60,000 nt of DNA from Antedon mediterranea (Eukaryota > Echinodermata > Crinoidea > Comatulida > Antedonidae), in contig NC_092680.1 in NCBI RefSeq assembly GCF_964355755.1, positions 16,471,001 through 16,531,000 of the forward strand, in the 5' to 3' direction. Each line of letters starts with the position of its first letter. Positions within the stretch are counted from its first letter, which is position 1. The position numbers were made by a program, and so were the translations under genes. The notes beneath the pieces were generated by a model that saw only the letters and a list, made by a program, of their open reading frames with translations, was not told where the DNA came from and searched no databases. Positions 1-13,100 of the stretch are shown one piece after another.

Positions 1-1168
1 TGATGAAGTCTTCACCTTTGAACTTAGTGTCTTGTCTGGTGCTGGACAAGTAACTGTTAGTCAAGGTATCTCCAGGGTTACAATAGAAGCTAATGATGAT
101 GCTTATGGTATTATTGGATTTTCTTCAGTAAGTTGTAGAGCTTGTTCAAAGTTAATTTAGTAATTGTTTTAAAATGATTAACACTGTATTTAATATTCCA
201 GAAAATAAAAATACAGTCTCATTCTTTTTAAAATCCTGACAAACTTCTCAAAAATGGTCCTGTATCTGTGCAGAGACGGGTACTTTGAGGATAGACAAGA
301 GCTTCGAGACAAAGCAGAATCTGTAGGAATGGCTATATTATGATTATAAAGGCATGGGTTTAAAGACCTCTCTCATTATATTGTCCATCTGATGTATACC
401 TGTTCTGTGTACAGTACATACTGTATGTGATACATCTACTGTACCAGTATGCTGATCTTGGTCCTGTACTAGATATTCTGAAAAAGAAATAAAGAAAGAT
501 GTTGTGACATTTATGTTCTGTTTCATTATAGGTTGGACCATTGGTCATCTCTGAAGATCCATTTGAAGAAACCATCGTTAATGTAACTTGTTCTCGTGAA
601 CGTGGAGCATTCTCATCAGTATCTGCCACATTTGAGGTAAATTTTACTTTACTAAAATCTATACCATGTTTATTAACATTTTAAGGTCAAGTCAGACAGC
701 ATCGTACGACGAGGCTCAATGCAACGTCTTGACTCGTTGGTGCTGTCTAAGTTGAAACAGGACGAGTCGTCTTGAGATATCGTGGGGCGTAGTTTTTAGG
801 TCGTCTTTAAACATGTTTAATTTTCTCCTGACCTATATACCTTGTCAATCCTGCTACATGAATGTTTTGCTAGGTTGGTGATTTGGTCGCCAAGCAGTGG
901 TGCTTGCCATAGTAGTTCGGTAGGTATTTCTAAACTAGGTTGCGCCTTGTGCATGTCGAAACATTTTAAATAACCCTGAATGTGCCGCATCTCCACTAAC
1001 ATACTCTGACTTTGTATACTAATATTTTGTCTTGACTCTCTCCAGATAATGGGTATTGAACTAACTGATGGCAGTGGTCCTGATGACATTTTACCTTCTT
1101 CTGGCTCAGTGGTTTTCAAGAATAATCAAAGTGAAAGCATTTTGTCACTTCGTATAATTCCAGACCAG
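1..1168 (+). CDS. ADGRV1: exons 1-3: Calx-beta CB1 (end) and CB2
   Basis: Exon 1 (1-127, cut by the window edge) begins DEVFTFEL, the C-terminal half of a Calx-beta repeat. It crosses into the next repeat at NDDAYGIIGF, the usual Ca2+-ligand/linker motif. Exon 2 (532-636) gives the ISEDPFEETIVNVTCSRERG strand. Exon 3 (1046-1168) gives the loop DILPSSGSVVF and ends at PDQ. All three are phase-0 junctions. Calx-beta repeats are about 100-120-residue immunoglobulin-like folds that bind Ca2+ through acidic residues at the inter-repeat boundary. This repeat keeps DD at its start and is probably Ca2+ competent. Confidence 0.9.
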
Positions 1169-4100
1169 GTAGAGTGTTCATATCATTATCCTTTTTCCAT
1201 ACGTAATTCCAATCAATCTACAAATAGTAAAAATACCTGACCGACCATTTGCAGTTACTTGAATTATTAAAGTTAAAATCGATTGGATAAAATAAGCAAT
1301 CTTTAAAACATCTCAATCCAGGTTACTTAAAGATTAATTTACTATGTACATTTACATTCATTACCTAACAAAAATATTATATCATTACAACATTGTAAGA
1401 TGTACAGTAAATTAATAATGAATATATAATTTTTTATTAAAAATTAGCTTAAAACAATATATGATTCAAGGAATTAAAGAAGTCATTAAATTATTTATTT
1501 TTGTGTATGTAATAATATTAATACTGTCGGTACTTTTATCTTATTATGTTTGTAACTTTTAGAGTTTTAATGTACTATACCAATCATTTTTTTGTAATGA
1601 TATGAATTTTTAAAATTGCTGAGGGCTCTTGACCTTTGACAAGATCGCCTAAAATTTTTTAATATATTAACTTTACAATACTTGGTGTTGTATATTCTGG
1701 TACAGCCGCTCCATAATTTCTTTGCTTTTCTTCCTTATATCTATATTTTTAAATTTATACTAACAAATATCTTTTTATTAATATTATAATAATAATAATA
1801 TATCAAAAATGTATTAAATAATATTTATCGCATAATATGCAATCTACGATAATTTAATTAATTGATATAACAAATTGATTAAATACATAACATCACTTGA
1901 ATAAAAAGAACAAATCACATATCTACACATAATCATAACATCGTATACTCTATCTCTAACAATTTATTAAATCTTCTATCGACTAAAGCCGAAGTATAGT
2001 CGTTATCTCGGGACCGTTCTATGGCCACCACCAGGTAGGCTTACTTCATTAAGGCTTCTATGAATGGATGTACTGGTTGGGAGCAGGAACGCTAGTAGAC
2101 CAAACCCAGTACCGTTTTGATTACGATCAATCGGGAAATTACCTCACGACTGTTAAAGACATCATGTAATGGCTGTTGGATGTACAGTACAATTGAAATA
2201 AAATGAATATTTCAGTTTACCACCATTTATTTACCACTGTTTAAATTCTTTTTTGTTTATTAGATACCCGAGAATGAGGAAACATTTGAAATAAGGTTAT
2301 TAGAAGCAACAGATGGTGCCAAGTTGGATGGATCATTGTCAAAATTAACTTTAAAAATTTTGAAAAATGATAGTCCACTGCAGTTCGCCCAGGCATTTTA
2401 CTTGTATGAAGAGGACGCTGGTGCTGCTTTGATAACTGTTAACAGGGGCCTAGCAGAAGATGGAGTTACTCAGCTAGGCCCAGATGATGAGACGGTCACA
2501 GTAGGTTATTTTATGGGTTCCAGTTCTGGAACTCTAGGACTAGACGCAGTAGCATCAAATGGCACCTTGACTTTCTTACCAAGAGAATATACTAAAACAA
2601 TCACTATTACAATTTTATCCGATAATATACCAGAAATTGGTGAAGACTTTGAAATTATTCTTGCAAACTCCAGTTCAAATGCTGTCATTGCTGAGCCATC
2701 TGTAGCTGTTTTAACAATTTTAGGAAATGATGATCAAAATGGAGTGCTATTTTTGAAAGATTCATCCCTGTATGTGACGACTGGTGAAGATACCGGTTTA
2801 AATACAAATTTTATTGTTGAAAGATTTGGCGGGACGTTTGGCGATGTCAGCATAAATTATGAGATTGTTAGAAATGATTCAAACACTGATGATGTTAACA
2901 ATGATTTGATTCCTTCTGAAGGAGTTGTTTATTTTTCTGAAGGACAAACATCTTCAGAAATTAATATAACTTTTATTGACGATAACATTCCAGAAGAAGC
3001 CGAGAGATATATTGTTAGAATTCTTCCATCAACGGTAACTGGTGGAGCATCTGTAAGAGCGCCAACTGAAGGTCAGTTGCTGCTCGTTGATAGTGATGAT
3101 GTTTATGGTGTTATCCAGTTTTCATCAGACATTGATCAAAGTATTGCAGCCTCTGAGTCCCCTCGGAAATTAAAGTTAACTCTGACAAGAAGTGGAGGAT
3201 TGATTGGAGATATTCTAGTCAACGTTACTATAACATATGAACTTCCAGGTGAGGAAGAGTCAACAATAGGAATTGAAGGTAAGATTGAAGACAACACAGA
3301 CATTGTTTTGTGGTTATATTTGATGTACAGCATTAATAAGGATGTAACATGGTCTTTTAGCTATGTTATGTGTACCTTAATAATTGAGACTTGAAAAAAG
3401 TCTGGTTTGAGAAGGATTTTAAGTTTTGGTTTGGGAGAATTTTTTTATTTCGATGTGGCAAAACTGTTCCATAATAATGACAATTTTTATAACAAACCAA
3501 ATTTTATGCATTTCGGATGGGTTTTCTACTATTTTACCTTCTTGTTATAAGCATTTTGTATTTGTTGTTTTGCCCTGCATATGTTTGGTCATCCAATCTG
3601 ATCTGGGATGTTTGATATATTCTTATGTTTACAGTATTTGAAATAAAGATGATTTTACCAATTACACAGTACAGTATAAATTATGCTGTATATATCTTGG
3701 CATGACAGATTTGTACACATGGCTCAGTAATATGTTTTTTTCTGGTGTCTTTAATCCATGTTTTACATAGAAACATACTTTATGAAATTGTACTGTACAG
3801 TAGTAGTTAAACAATTATTTGTATTCTGGCAGTTAGATTTATAATAACTTTGATATGTTCTTAAACTTAAACCATTTTTAATCAAGAAAAATGTCTACTT
3901 TCAGATATTTTGGATCTTGCTTCAGAGACCACCACTGTATTTCCTCAAGATCTCTCCATTCATAGATTCTCCATCAATATTCAAAATGATGCATACCTCA
4001 GTGTCAATGCAGTCTTCAAGGCAACCTTACAAGAGGTAGATCTTCTGAACTACGATACCATACTGCCACCATCCAGCCCTCGTATTGGAGTAAAAGATGT

Positions 4101-7100
4101 TGTATCTTTGGAAGTGTCACCAGCAGAGGCTAATAGTGATGTTGGATTTGATCAGAATAGTCTTAAGTTAGAGGTTGAGGAACCAGAGGAAGATGCTTTT
4201 ACGGTTTGTATACCGAATAATAATTTCTTCTTTAAAAATATTATAGAGTTTGTAGAATGTATAATTATTCATGTTTAGACACAAAACATGACGCATAATG
4301 CACCATTAATATTGTTCACGAGTGGTTACTTGGTTGAAATACTAGGGACTATAAGGTGGTGTCGAAAGGAACTGGCCACCCTACCACAAAATGCTAAGGC
4401 GTAGTAAAATGAGCTCCTTAACAGCTCACTGTACGTTCATAGATGAATTTCGTACTGTAATACATTATCTCTGGAACTGTAACAAATCCTAGGGTTTTAA
4501 AAATCGTTAAACTTCTGTTTTATTGCAAACATAAACAACTAAAATATTATGCTTTCTATTGGTTTATAAATAAGATGTGAAAACATTGTTAATTTTTTAG
4601 ATTCAATTGAATTTAACAAGAGAAGGTACATCTGGTTACGTATCACTTCTATGGCGTGTGTTAGAGGTTGGTGGTAACGCTACAGACAGAATTTATGATT
4701 TGTCTCCATCATCTGGAACAGTTTACATGCCACCAGGTAAGCTAGAGACAACCTCCAGTAAATATCATGATTCACATATTATATTGGCTATTGTAGTATT
4801 TTACAAGAGAATAATTGATAGAATACTGTGAAAATACCGTACCTAAAGAGCCAACAATATCGCCATGGGTTCGAGGCTGACTAGTTCGGGTGGTGGACAA
4901 TGTCTTCTCAAAGAGACTATAAACAGTAGGTCAGGTGTACACAGTGCACTTTAAAGAACCCAGCTCATCATCAATCGAGACGAGTAGGGGGAACTGGTTC
5001 ACAAAATAGCCCCTATATCAGAGGAATTACCACCTATCTGGAAGGACAGTGACTAGTTTACTATTGGTAATCCTTGGCCACATGTGCCTAAAGACATAAC
5101 ATTAAATAAAGCCTGGTTTACCAGATTACATTTTTTTTTAAAGATATTACCTTCATTATAACATATAACTTATAAAATATTTAAAAAAAAATTGAAATTA
5201 CAGAAACATTTTCTTGAAATTGATTACTAGATTAAGAAATATTTCAGATGTATATTTTTTATTGTTGACTTCTTTTTTCAAGGTGTTGCAAGAGGGTATA
5301 TATATATTCAAATTAGTGCTGATGATTTTGCTGAACTTGAGGAGCTCTTTCAAGTGGAATTGTACAGTATAACCCCTGACAACCAACGACTCAAAGAAGG
5401 ATCTGTGACAGCTGAAATTGCTATACTTGAAAACGATGACCCTGGAGGAGTTTTCGAATTTGCTTCTTTCTCTTCAGGACCATACGTGACAACCGAATCC
5501 TTTCAGGTTATTCAAGTTTCAATTATCCGTACCGGATCAGCTCTAGCGACGCGTGAAGTTATGTATTCTATGATTGACACCTCAGGGGTATCAAATATTG
5601 TTGATTTTATTCATGTGCCAAATGTTGTGACCTTTGAACCCGGTGAAACAATCAGAAACATTTCTTTCCTTGCATTTGATGATGACATCCCTGAGTTAGA
5701 TGAGGTTTTTAACTTTACTCTTCAAAGTTTTGGTTCAGTACCGAGTGAAATTGGACCGAATTCAAACATAGTGGTAACAATTTTAGAGAATGACAAGCCG
5801 TATGGTATGTTCCACTTTGAACAAACTCCAACTATTATTTATATTGATGAGAGCAAAGGAACACCATTAGAAGTTGCACGTTTTGCAGTCATTCGTTCAG
5901 AAGGGTCCTTTACAACTGTAACAGTTTCGTGGACTGTGTTGCCTCAAATGTCGCCTATTGATGTAAGCCCAGTGAATGGGTCACTAACATTCATTGAGGG
6001 TCAAACTTTAGCTTACATCGAAATCTCATCCCAAGATGATCAGGTAAATATTTTTACAATAATATTTTGTAGTAATATCGAGGAATCATGATGTTTATTA
6101 TATTAAATATTTTTATGAATATTAATACAGTATCAATAAAAAAACTATATTATTAATATCATCTTATGTTTTTTTTAGATTCCAGAAGCATCTGAACAGT
6201 TTACAATAACTTTGTACGATGCTACGGGTGGTAGTGAAATTGGCACAAACAAAGAAGCATACCTTAACATCAACAAAAATGATGATGCCATCTTCTTTGA
6301 AGGTAATCATAATATCACTGAATTTGTCTGTTTGAAAAAAATTATTACAAACATGTTGGTTGTACAAAATATTATTCATTTAGTTCAAAAAGGTTCCTGT
6401 AGGATATATGTTCGTACTTGGAAAATACTAATTTTTATTTAATTAAATAAAAACTGTTATTGTTTTGATATAAAAATTTCAAATTATGTTTGTTAAAAAT
6501 GCCAGTATATAAATGGGGTGGCACTACATCTAGGGTAGGTTCATTGTAGATTTAATTGTTTCTAATTTAAAGATATTCAATATTGTATTGTATTGCATAA
6601 TGTATAATAATCTGTAATGCAGAAAAAAAAAATGAAATCTTCATTAAAACATTGATGTTTTCTATTACAATGCCATTTTTAGAACCAGTTGAAGTTGATG
6701 CCATGGAGCCCAGTACAGTTGTTCTTAGTGTAAGACGCAATGGTACTGCCACCGACGTTGTGTCAGTTCAGTATAGAACAGTTAGTGTCACCGCTCTGGA
6801 TCAACGACAAGACTATGAGAATGCATCTGGGATTTTGACATTTTCCATTGGGGTTAAAGTTCAGACAATAACACTGTCAATTCTTCAGGATGACAACCCA
6901 GAAGAGGCTGAAGTTTTTATTGTAGAACTCTTCAATCCTATTGGTAAGAATCAATTGTTAACATACATTTATTTTGCAATCTCTCTAGTTGATGATAACG
7001 TTGACTCAACTAAATTAAAGCTCTGTCCACACTAAGCTAGTTTAACAAAAGTGTGATGTGCCCAAATATCGAAGTGATATGCTTAATATGGTAATGATGA

Positions 7101-10100
7101 CATCATCACGTCCATAATGTATATGGGCACATCACATTTTGTTGTCACATGAAGTTTGATAGTGTAGATTGAAACCGTTTGGTATGTAACACAGATTATG
7201 CTACCTGTAATACTAGCTTGATGTACTGCAGCGTAAACATTTCACCAACATGGTGATGTTTGAATTTGGTGTCACAGGTGGCTAATATTACTTTTTTAGT
7301 ACAGGTTCCTCTATTTGATTGTGGGACTGAAAAACAATCTGTTTTAGTCTTGTTTCCAAATACATTTTAAAGAGTAGAATAAGCATTTTACGAAACTGAG
7401 CATGCATTTCCATAAACCTAAATTACATATTTTCTTTATCCGCTTTTGTTTCTTTACTCCTATTGTTGTCTTTTTATTTTTAAGTCCTTAGTTTTGGAGG
7501 ACGTAAGTATTTATTGAATAAACATTTATTGCATGATTTTTTCTTCAATACATGCATAATTCCTACTAAACCTTCCTTCCGGCTAATTTACAATAAAAAA
7601 ATTTATATATAATGTACTGACAAAGATGCATGTATTCTTTATATTGCCTGGTTGGTTTAACTACATTTTCAATTTGATTTTCTAAAATCCATTTGAATTA
7701 GAAAAGCGGTAAAATTATGTTTTTGAAAATTTGGTTTATTAGTACACCTAGGTCCTTCAGAGTAGCTGGTTTAGTTTGGCTCTTTTTCACCCTTTTTCTC
7801 AATTTCTTGATTCTGATGTCTTATGTCATCAAACAATTTGTTATTTTTTAAATTAAGGATTCATTCCTTATCTAATTTACATAATAGAGCATTTACACTT
7901 AATCTTTGGTTGAGTGCCATTCATGGAATTGTTTTGATGGTGTTATGTTTTTATTAATGGGTATTAACAGATTGTCTTTTTTATTTATTAAATTTAAACA
8001 CTAAAAAAAGGAAAATTATATGAAAAAAATACCAATAACAGTCAAACAAAAATTAGAATACACACCTATTTGTATGGCACAAATATTGATAACATTTAAG
8101 TCAACACATTATCCAGATCTAATTCCAAGAATTTTTCTATACACATTTTTTGCTAGAGTTTAAAGCAATTATTTTGCACAAGAGTTAGTAAATTAATTAG
8201 TTAAATACACACTGTAGCAAATTCAGTTTGACCACTTCTCATTTCATTATTCCATCGTCTATTAATAGTTTTCAGAATATGTTAAATGTTTACAGTTTTC
8301 TTATGTTACATCTTTATTTTTTATTTTAGGTGATGTTGTTGTATATGGTGAACCTGTAGCAACGGTTACCATAGTACCTAATGACGATGCAAGTGGTATC
8401 TTTAGTTTCAGTCAACCGTTATTCCAGACAGCACAAAGTGAAGGCGTATCTGTTGACTTCTTGTACGTAATACAATATTTAATACAACTTATTAATAAAA
8501 GTTAATTGCATCGATTGCTACTATATTCAATACATCATGGAAGCGACAGTTAAGCTGTTTTAGTATAACATTCATGACATAATTTGAAATATTACTGAAA
8601 TAAGCTCTGTACACTATCAAACTAGTTTGACAAAAAAAGTGTGATGTGCCCAAATACGGTAGTGATATGGCCAAATATTGTAGTGATGTCATATGTGGGC
8701 ACATCACATTTTGTTGTCACATAAAGTTTGATAGTGTAGACAGAGCTTTAGATACTGTACACACATGTTTGTTTTTTTTTCTCACACAATGATTCAAATT
8801 GGTATAGAATACTGTCAACACTCAAGCCTTGAGTTTAACAGATATGACTATGGATCATAATAATTTGCGCGTGTGATAAAACAGTGAGAATGTATACTAT
8901 TATTCAATTCCAAGTAAAATTTTAGTATGTTTGTTATGAGAATGTACAGACATATGTTATAGTAACCTCCATGATAATACTGAATAATTTTGAATTTGTG
9001 CTGTCTATATGTACTGTATTACAAGAGATTATAGAGACTATGTACAACCATGTAATTGTCTTTATACACACAGTGTTCAAAGAGATAGGGGGTATTATGG
9101 TGTTGTACAAGTTGGATGGCAAATAGTTTATAACGGTACACTCGACAAGGTCAATGAAGGGCAAGAGTTTGAGAAGGTTGAGGGCATTTTGGAATTTGCT
9201 GACCGTCAATCACAACAAGTTCTAAGTCTCAACGTTTTGGCTGATTCCATTCCTGAATTTACAGAGTATTATGAAGTCCAGCTTGTAAATGTTTCAGGTT
9301 AGTTAACCATTTATAAATGTCAATGAAATTGAAATAAGGCAATGAAATTATCACCATCTTCAGTGAAACAATTCCAGTTGCATATTATACAAATAATGAA
9401 TGTTTAATAATAATAATAATGTTTGTAATAATGTCATGAATTCACCAAATGCCATTATTTGTACCATTACACACATAAACATTCATTATTTTTTTATATA
9501 ACATCTAAATAGATTCCTGTCATTTGAATCAGATTGAATAAAACAACCGTTCAATAGTGTGTACTATTGCACGCCATGTGACCCACAATCATCAAATCAA
9601 ATGACAGGAATTCATTTAGGTGTTATATAAAATATACAAAAAAAATACTTACAAATAAAAAAACATGCAAAGTACTTGACAAACAAAAGTAACATAATTC
9701 TCATACATTCATTGACCCAACAGCATCTGAACAGAAGCTGTGGCAGAACTTAATTGTATGAGACATGAGGGACCCACATAGAACCTCAAATGTTTTACAT
9801 TGCAACAATTATGAATGTGTCTGACAGGGGTGGATACAACCAGCTTGGGCCCCCTCCCCCCCCCCCTAAATTTTCGCAAATTGTAATGCAAAAGATAGGA
9901 CATCAAATTAAGCTCAGCCCTTCATTTCACAATTTTTAAGCCTTTCCCACCCCTCTCCCCTTTTTTTTCAAAATCCTGGATCCGCCACTGTCTGAATAAG
10001 TATTTATCTAAGGCATGAATACAATTAACAGTTGTATTTGATGTTCTGTAACATAGGTGGATATCCAAATGATGTACCAAGGTTTTCTGAGACTGGACCT

Positions 10101-13100
10101 TTATCAGTGGTGATCACAATCTTGCCAAATGATGACCCTTATGGAGTCTTAAGATTCCCTTCAAACTCTCGAGAAAAAAATGTTGCTGAAGATTTTTATT
10201 CAGGAGATGAATCGATTTCGGAAACAAGTTTCACCATTGTTAGAGACCAGGGACTGTTTTCAGATGTTGGGGTAAATATTTTATTATTTTATTATATTCT
10301 TTTCTCAACTTGTATGAAACTTTACTTAATGATTTTCTTTGTGCTTTTTTTTTTCCAATGGTCTTATCGCTACAGAATATAAACTTTTTTCTGTAAGATT
10401 CCTGTAATTGTATGTAACAATATAACTATACATTGCTGAAGAAATGTGAATGTATACAGGTTTATTTATTTTAAACACTGGTCATGCTTCATTGCACACA
10501 AATTCTTAAAATGTCTGCACAAACCTGGATGTAAAATGTACTCCAATCGTAAGGATGGATTCAACTAATGCTTGGCAGTTGAATTGTAATCAATAAATCA
10601 AATGACAAAGATATATCCAAGTAACTTGCCATTCCTTCTGTATAATGTATGTACATTGATTTAATCTTCTTACATTTATTTATTTTTTTATTTCCAAAGA
10701 AGTTCAGAAGAGAACATTAACAATATAATTATAAAAATTCAACTAAAACTGGATTTATTTGTCTAGGCATTATGGGAAGTTTTCACAGATTCTATATCTG
10801 GTGGTTTACCATCTGTGACCGACTTGTTATTTGTGGCTGAATACATACCTGGCGGTGGAGTTATATCAGTTCCTGACCAACGACGACCTCACACAGGAAC
10901 CAATGTGTTTTCATTTTCTGGAGGATCAGGTATGTTCCCAGAGTATCTGATTCTATTATTGTTATTGGATTTTTAAAAATAACTATTTAAAGAAAAATTT
11001 TAATTTTAATCTATTCAATTTATATCAAAGCATCTAGCTGACTAATTCAATAGATCTTTAATCAAACTATATGTAACCATTACATCTTTCAGTTATACAA
11101 TAATGTGTTTACATGTCTAGTAGCCTAGCTTTATTTTTTGGTAATACTTTACTTGGTAAAATCTCCCGTTTATTAATACTGGGAACTTAAAAGCCCATTC
11201 AAATGTATTAAATTAATAATAAATATCATATTTGTTTTATTTTATAATGTAGCAGTAATTTTTCTTGCATAAGCCTAGATTTTATGTTTTTGCCTTCAGA
11301 TTCATATCTGCCAGTGGCTGCTGAATACCATCTAGCCCCATCAGTGATTACATCAGGGTTCTCTATCAGTGCTTGGGTGAAGCCTACTTTAGATTGTAAT
11401 GGGTTTATCATCAGTAAAGTGTCAGCGGCTGACAGCATTAAGATGTTTTATGGTCTTAAACTAGAAATTCAGAGTACATCATCTGCTTATATTGAATTTA
11501 GATATTCCAGTGATAATTCTGTGAGTAGTCAATTTATGGGTTGTTTTTGTTGACATGGTTTTTAATTACTGTAAAAGTTAAACAGAGTTTCAACTTGTAC
11601 CAGATTATACTTATTTATTTACTGTTCGCTGTGTAGTAAAGATTTACATAAACTAACACATAAAACTAAATTACATAGACACCAGCCAAGAAGTAGATAT
11701 CGGTTGATAAATACACTACCAGATAAGCATAGTTTACAGGAGGCAGCCCCTGTACTCTCCTAGCGTTTTCACAGCTGCATACTAGTTTCTTTTTTAAATA
11801 TATACAACCAAGATTGTTTTTGGAAGACTGTAACATTGTGTCAACATGATCAAGAATATAATGTTTGAAAATAAAAATCATAACAATAAGTCATTACAGT
11901 ACATCTACCTCACCTAATGGTAATTAAATATATATTTACTTTTACAGGTGAATTTATCAGCAGGTGCCACATTCAGTAATTTAATGTTGACCGATGACAA
12001 ATGGCATCAGATAATTGTGGTGGTTGCTGAGCTCATGGTCAAGGTGTACGTAGATGGTCAACTCCAGGCAGATTTGTAAGTTTCACCTTAGTCATATTAT
12101 TCAATATTAAAAAGTATGGTTGAATTAATAATAATCAATTATCACTTAATATCCAATTTTGTTGTACGGCTTTCATTCCATGTCAATTATATGATTTATT
12201 CTTATTTTATATCTAAAATGATATCAGAAGAAACCCTTACATAATTATAATATTGGCATACAAATACTGCCTTCTTCACCTCTAGGGAAAAAAGTAAATA
12301 TGAAAGGATCGGCATGAAATACCTTTGCATGGTACTAAAAACTTTATTTTTTATTTCACATCTCAGGATTCTCAGTGATCAAAATGCTGATGGTGATGGC
12401 TTGATGTATGTTGGTGCTAGACTCCCAACCAGTGATAACTACAAAGGGTTATTACAAGATGTAAGACTGTACAGTAGGAGGCTAACATTGAAGTGAGTTT
12501 TAGAACTAATATTACTGGTCATCATGTATTTCATTTATTATTATGTCTTTTTTACTATGGGAAATACAATTCCACACTCTATATTGATAAAACTATTATA
12601 TTTATCATTTACAATCCTCTATACATACAAACTGTATATAATACTCTTTTTTCTCTACATTTTTTCCTTCAGTGAAATAAGTGAGATTTGGAACAGCCCT
12701 GCTACCAAAGATGTAACACCAATTTCAGGCTATGTGACCTTTAACCCTGATGAGAGCATACAAAACTTTAATATAACCTCCACCCAGGACACCGAAGAGG
12801 AAGGTAATGAAGTATTCACTGTCATTCTCCTCACAGTGAATGGTGGAGCAAGACTAGACTTGGAGGACAATACTGCTGTTCTTACAGGTAAAATAATCTA
12901 GAATCTCTCCAGATTATTACTGAATTCAGAAAAGGAAGATTTTAAGGCATACTTTTATAACATGCATACTATATTGTGATCTAATTTTCAGCTGACTTAA
13001 CCATTTGTTGGCAGACAGTCTGTTAATTGCATGCCAACACATTCTGTTCGTTTCCTTATTACATCATTGTTGTGTTTGAAATTTAGTTAATGTGTGTATA

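Noticed and set aside
8463-8470. Alternative donor GTAATA at 8466 for exon 10
   Set aside because: It would join to exon 11 in a frame with an early stop; the GTACGT donor gives FFVQRDRG in the Calx-beta pattern.
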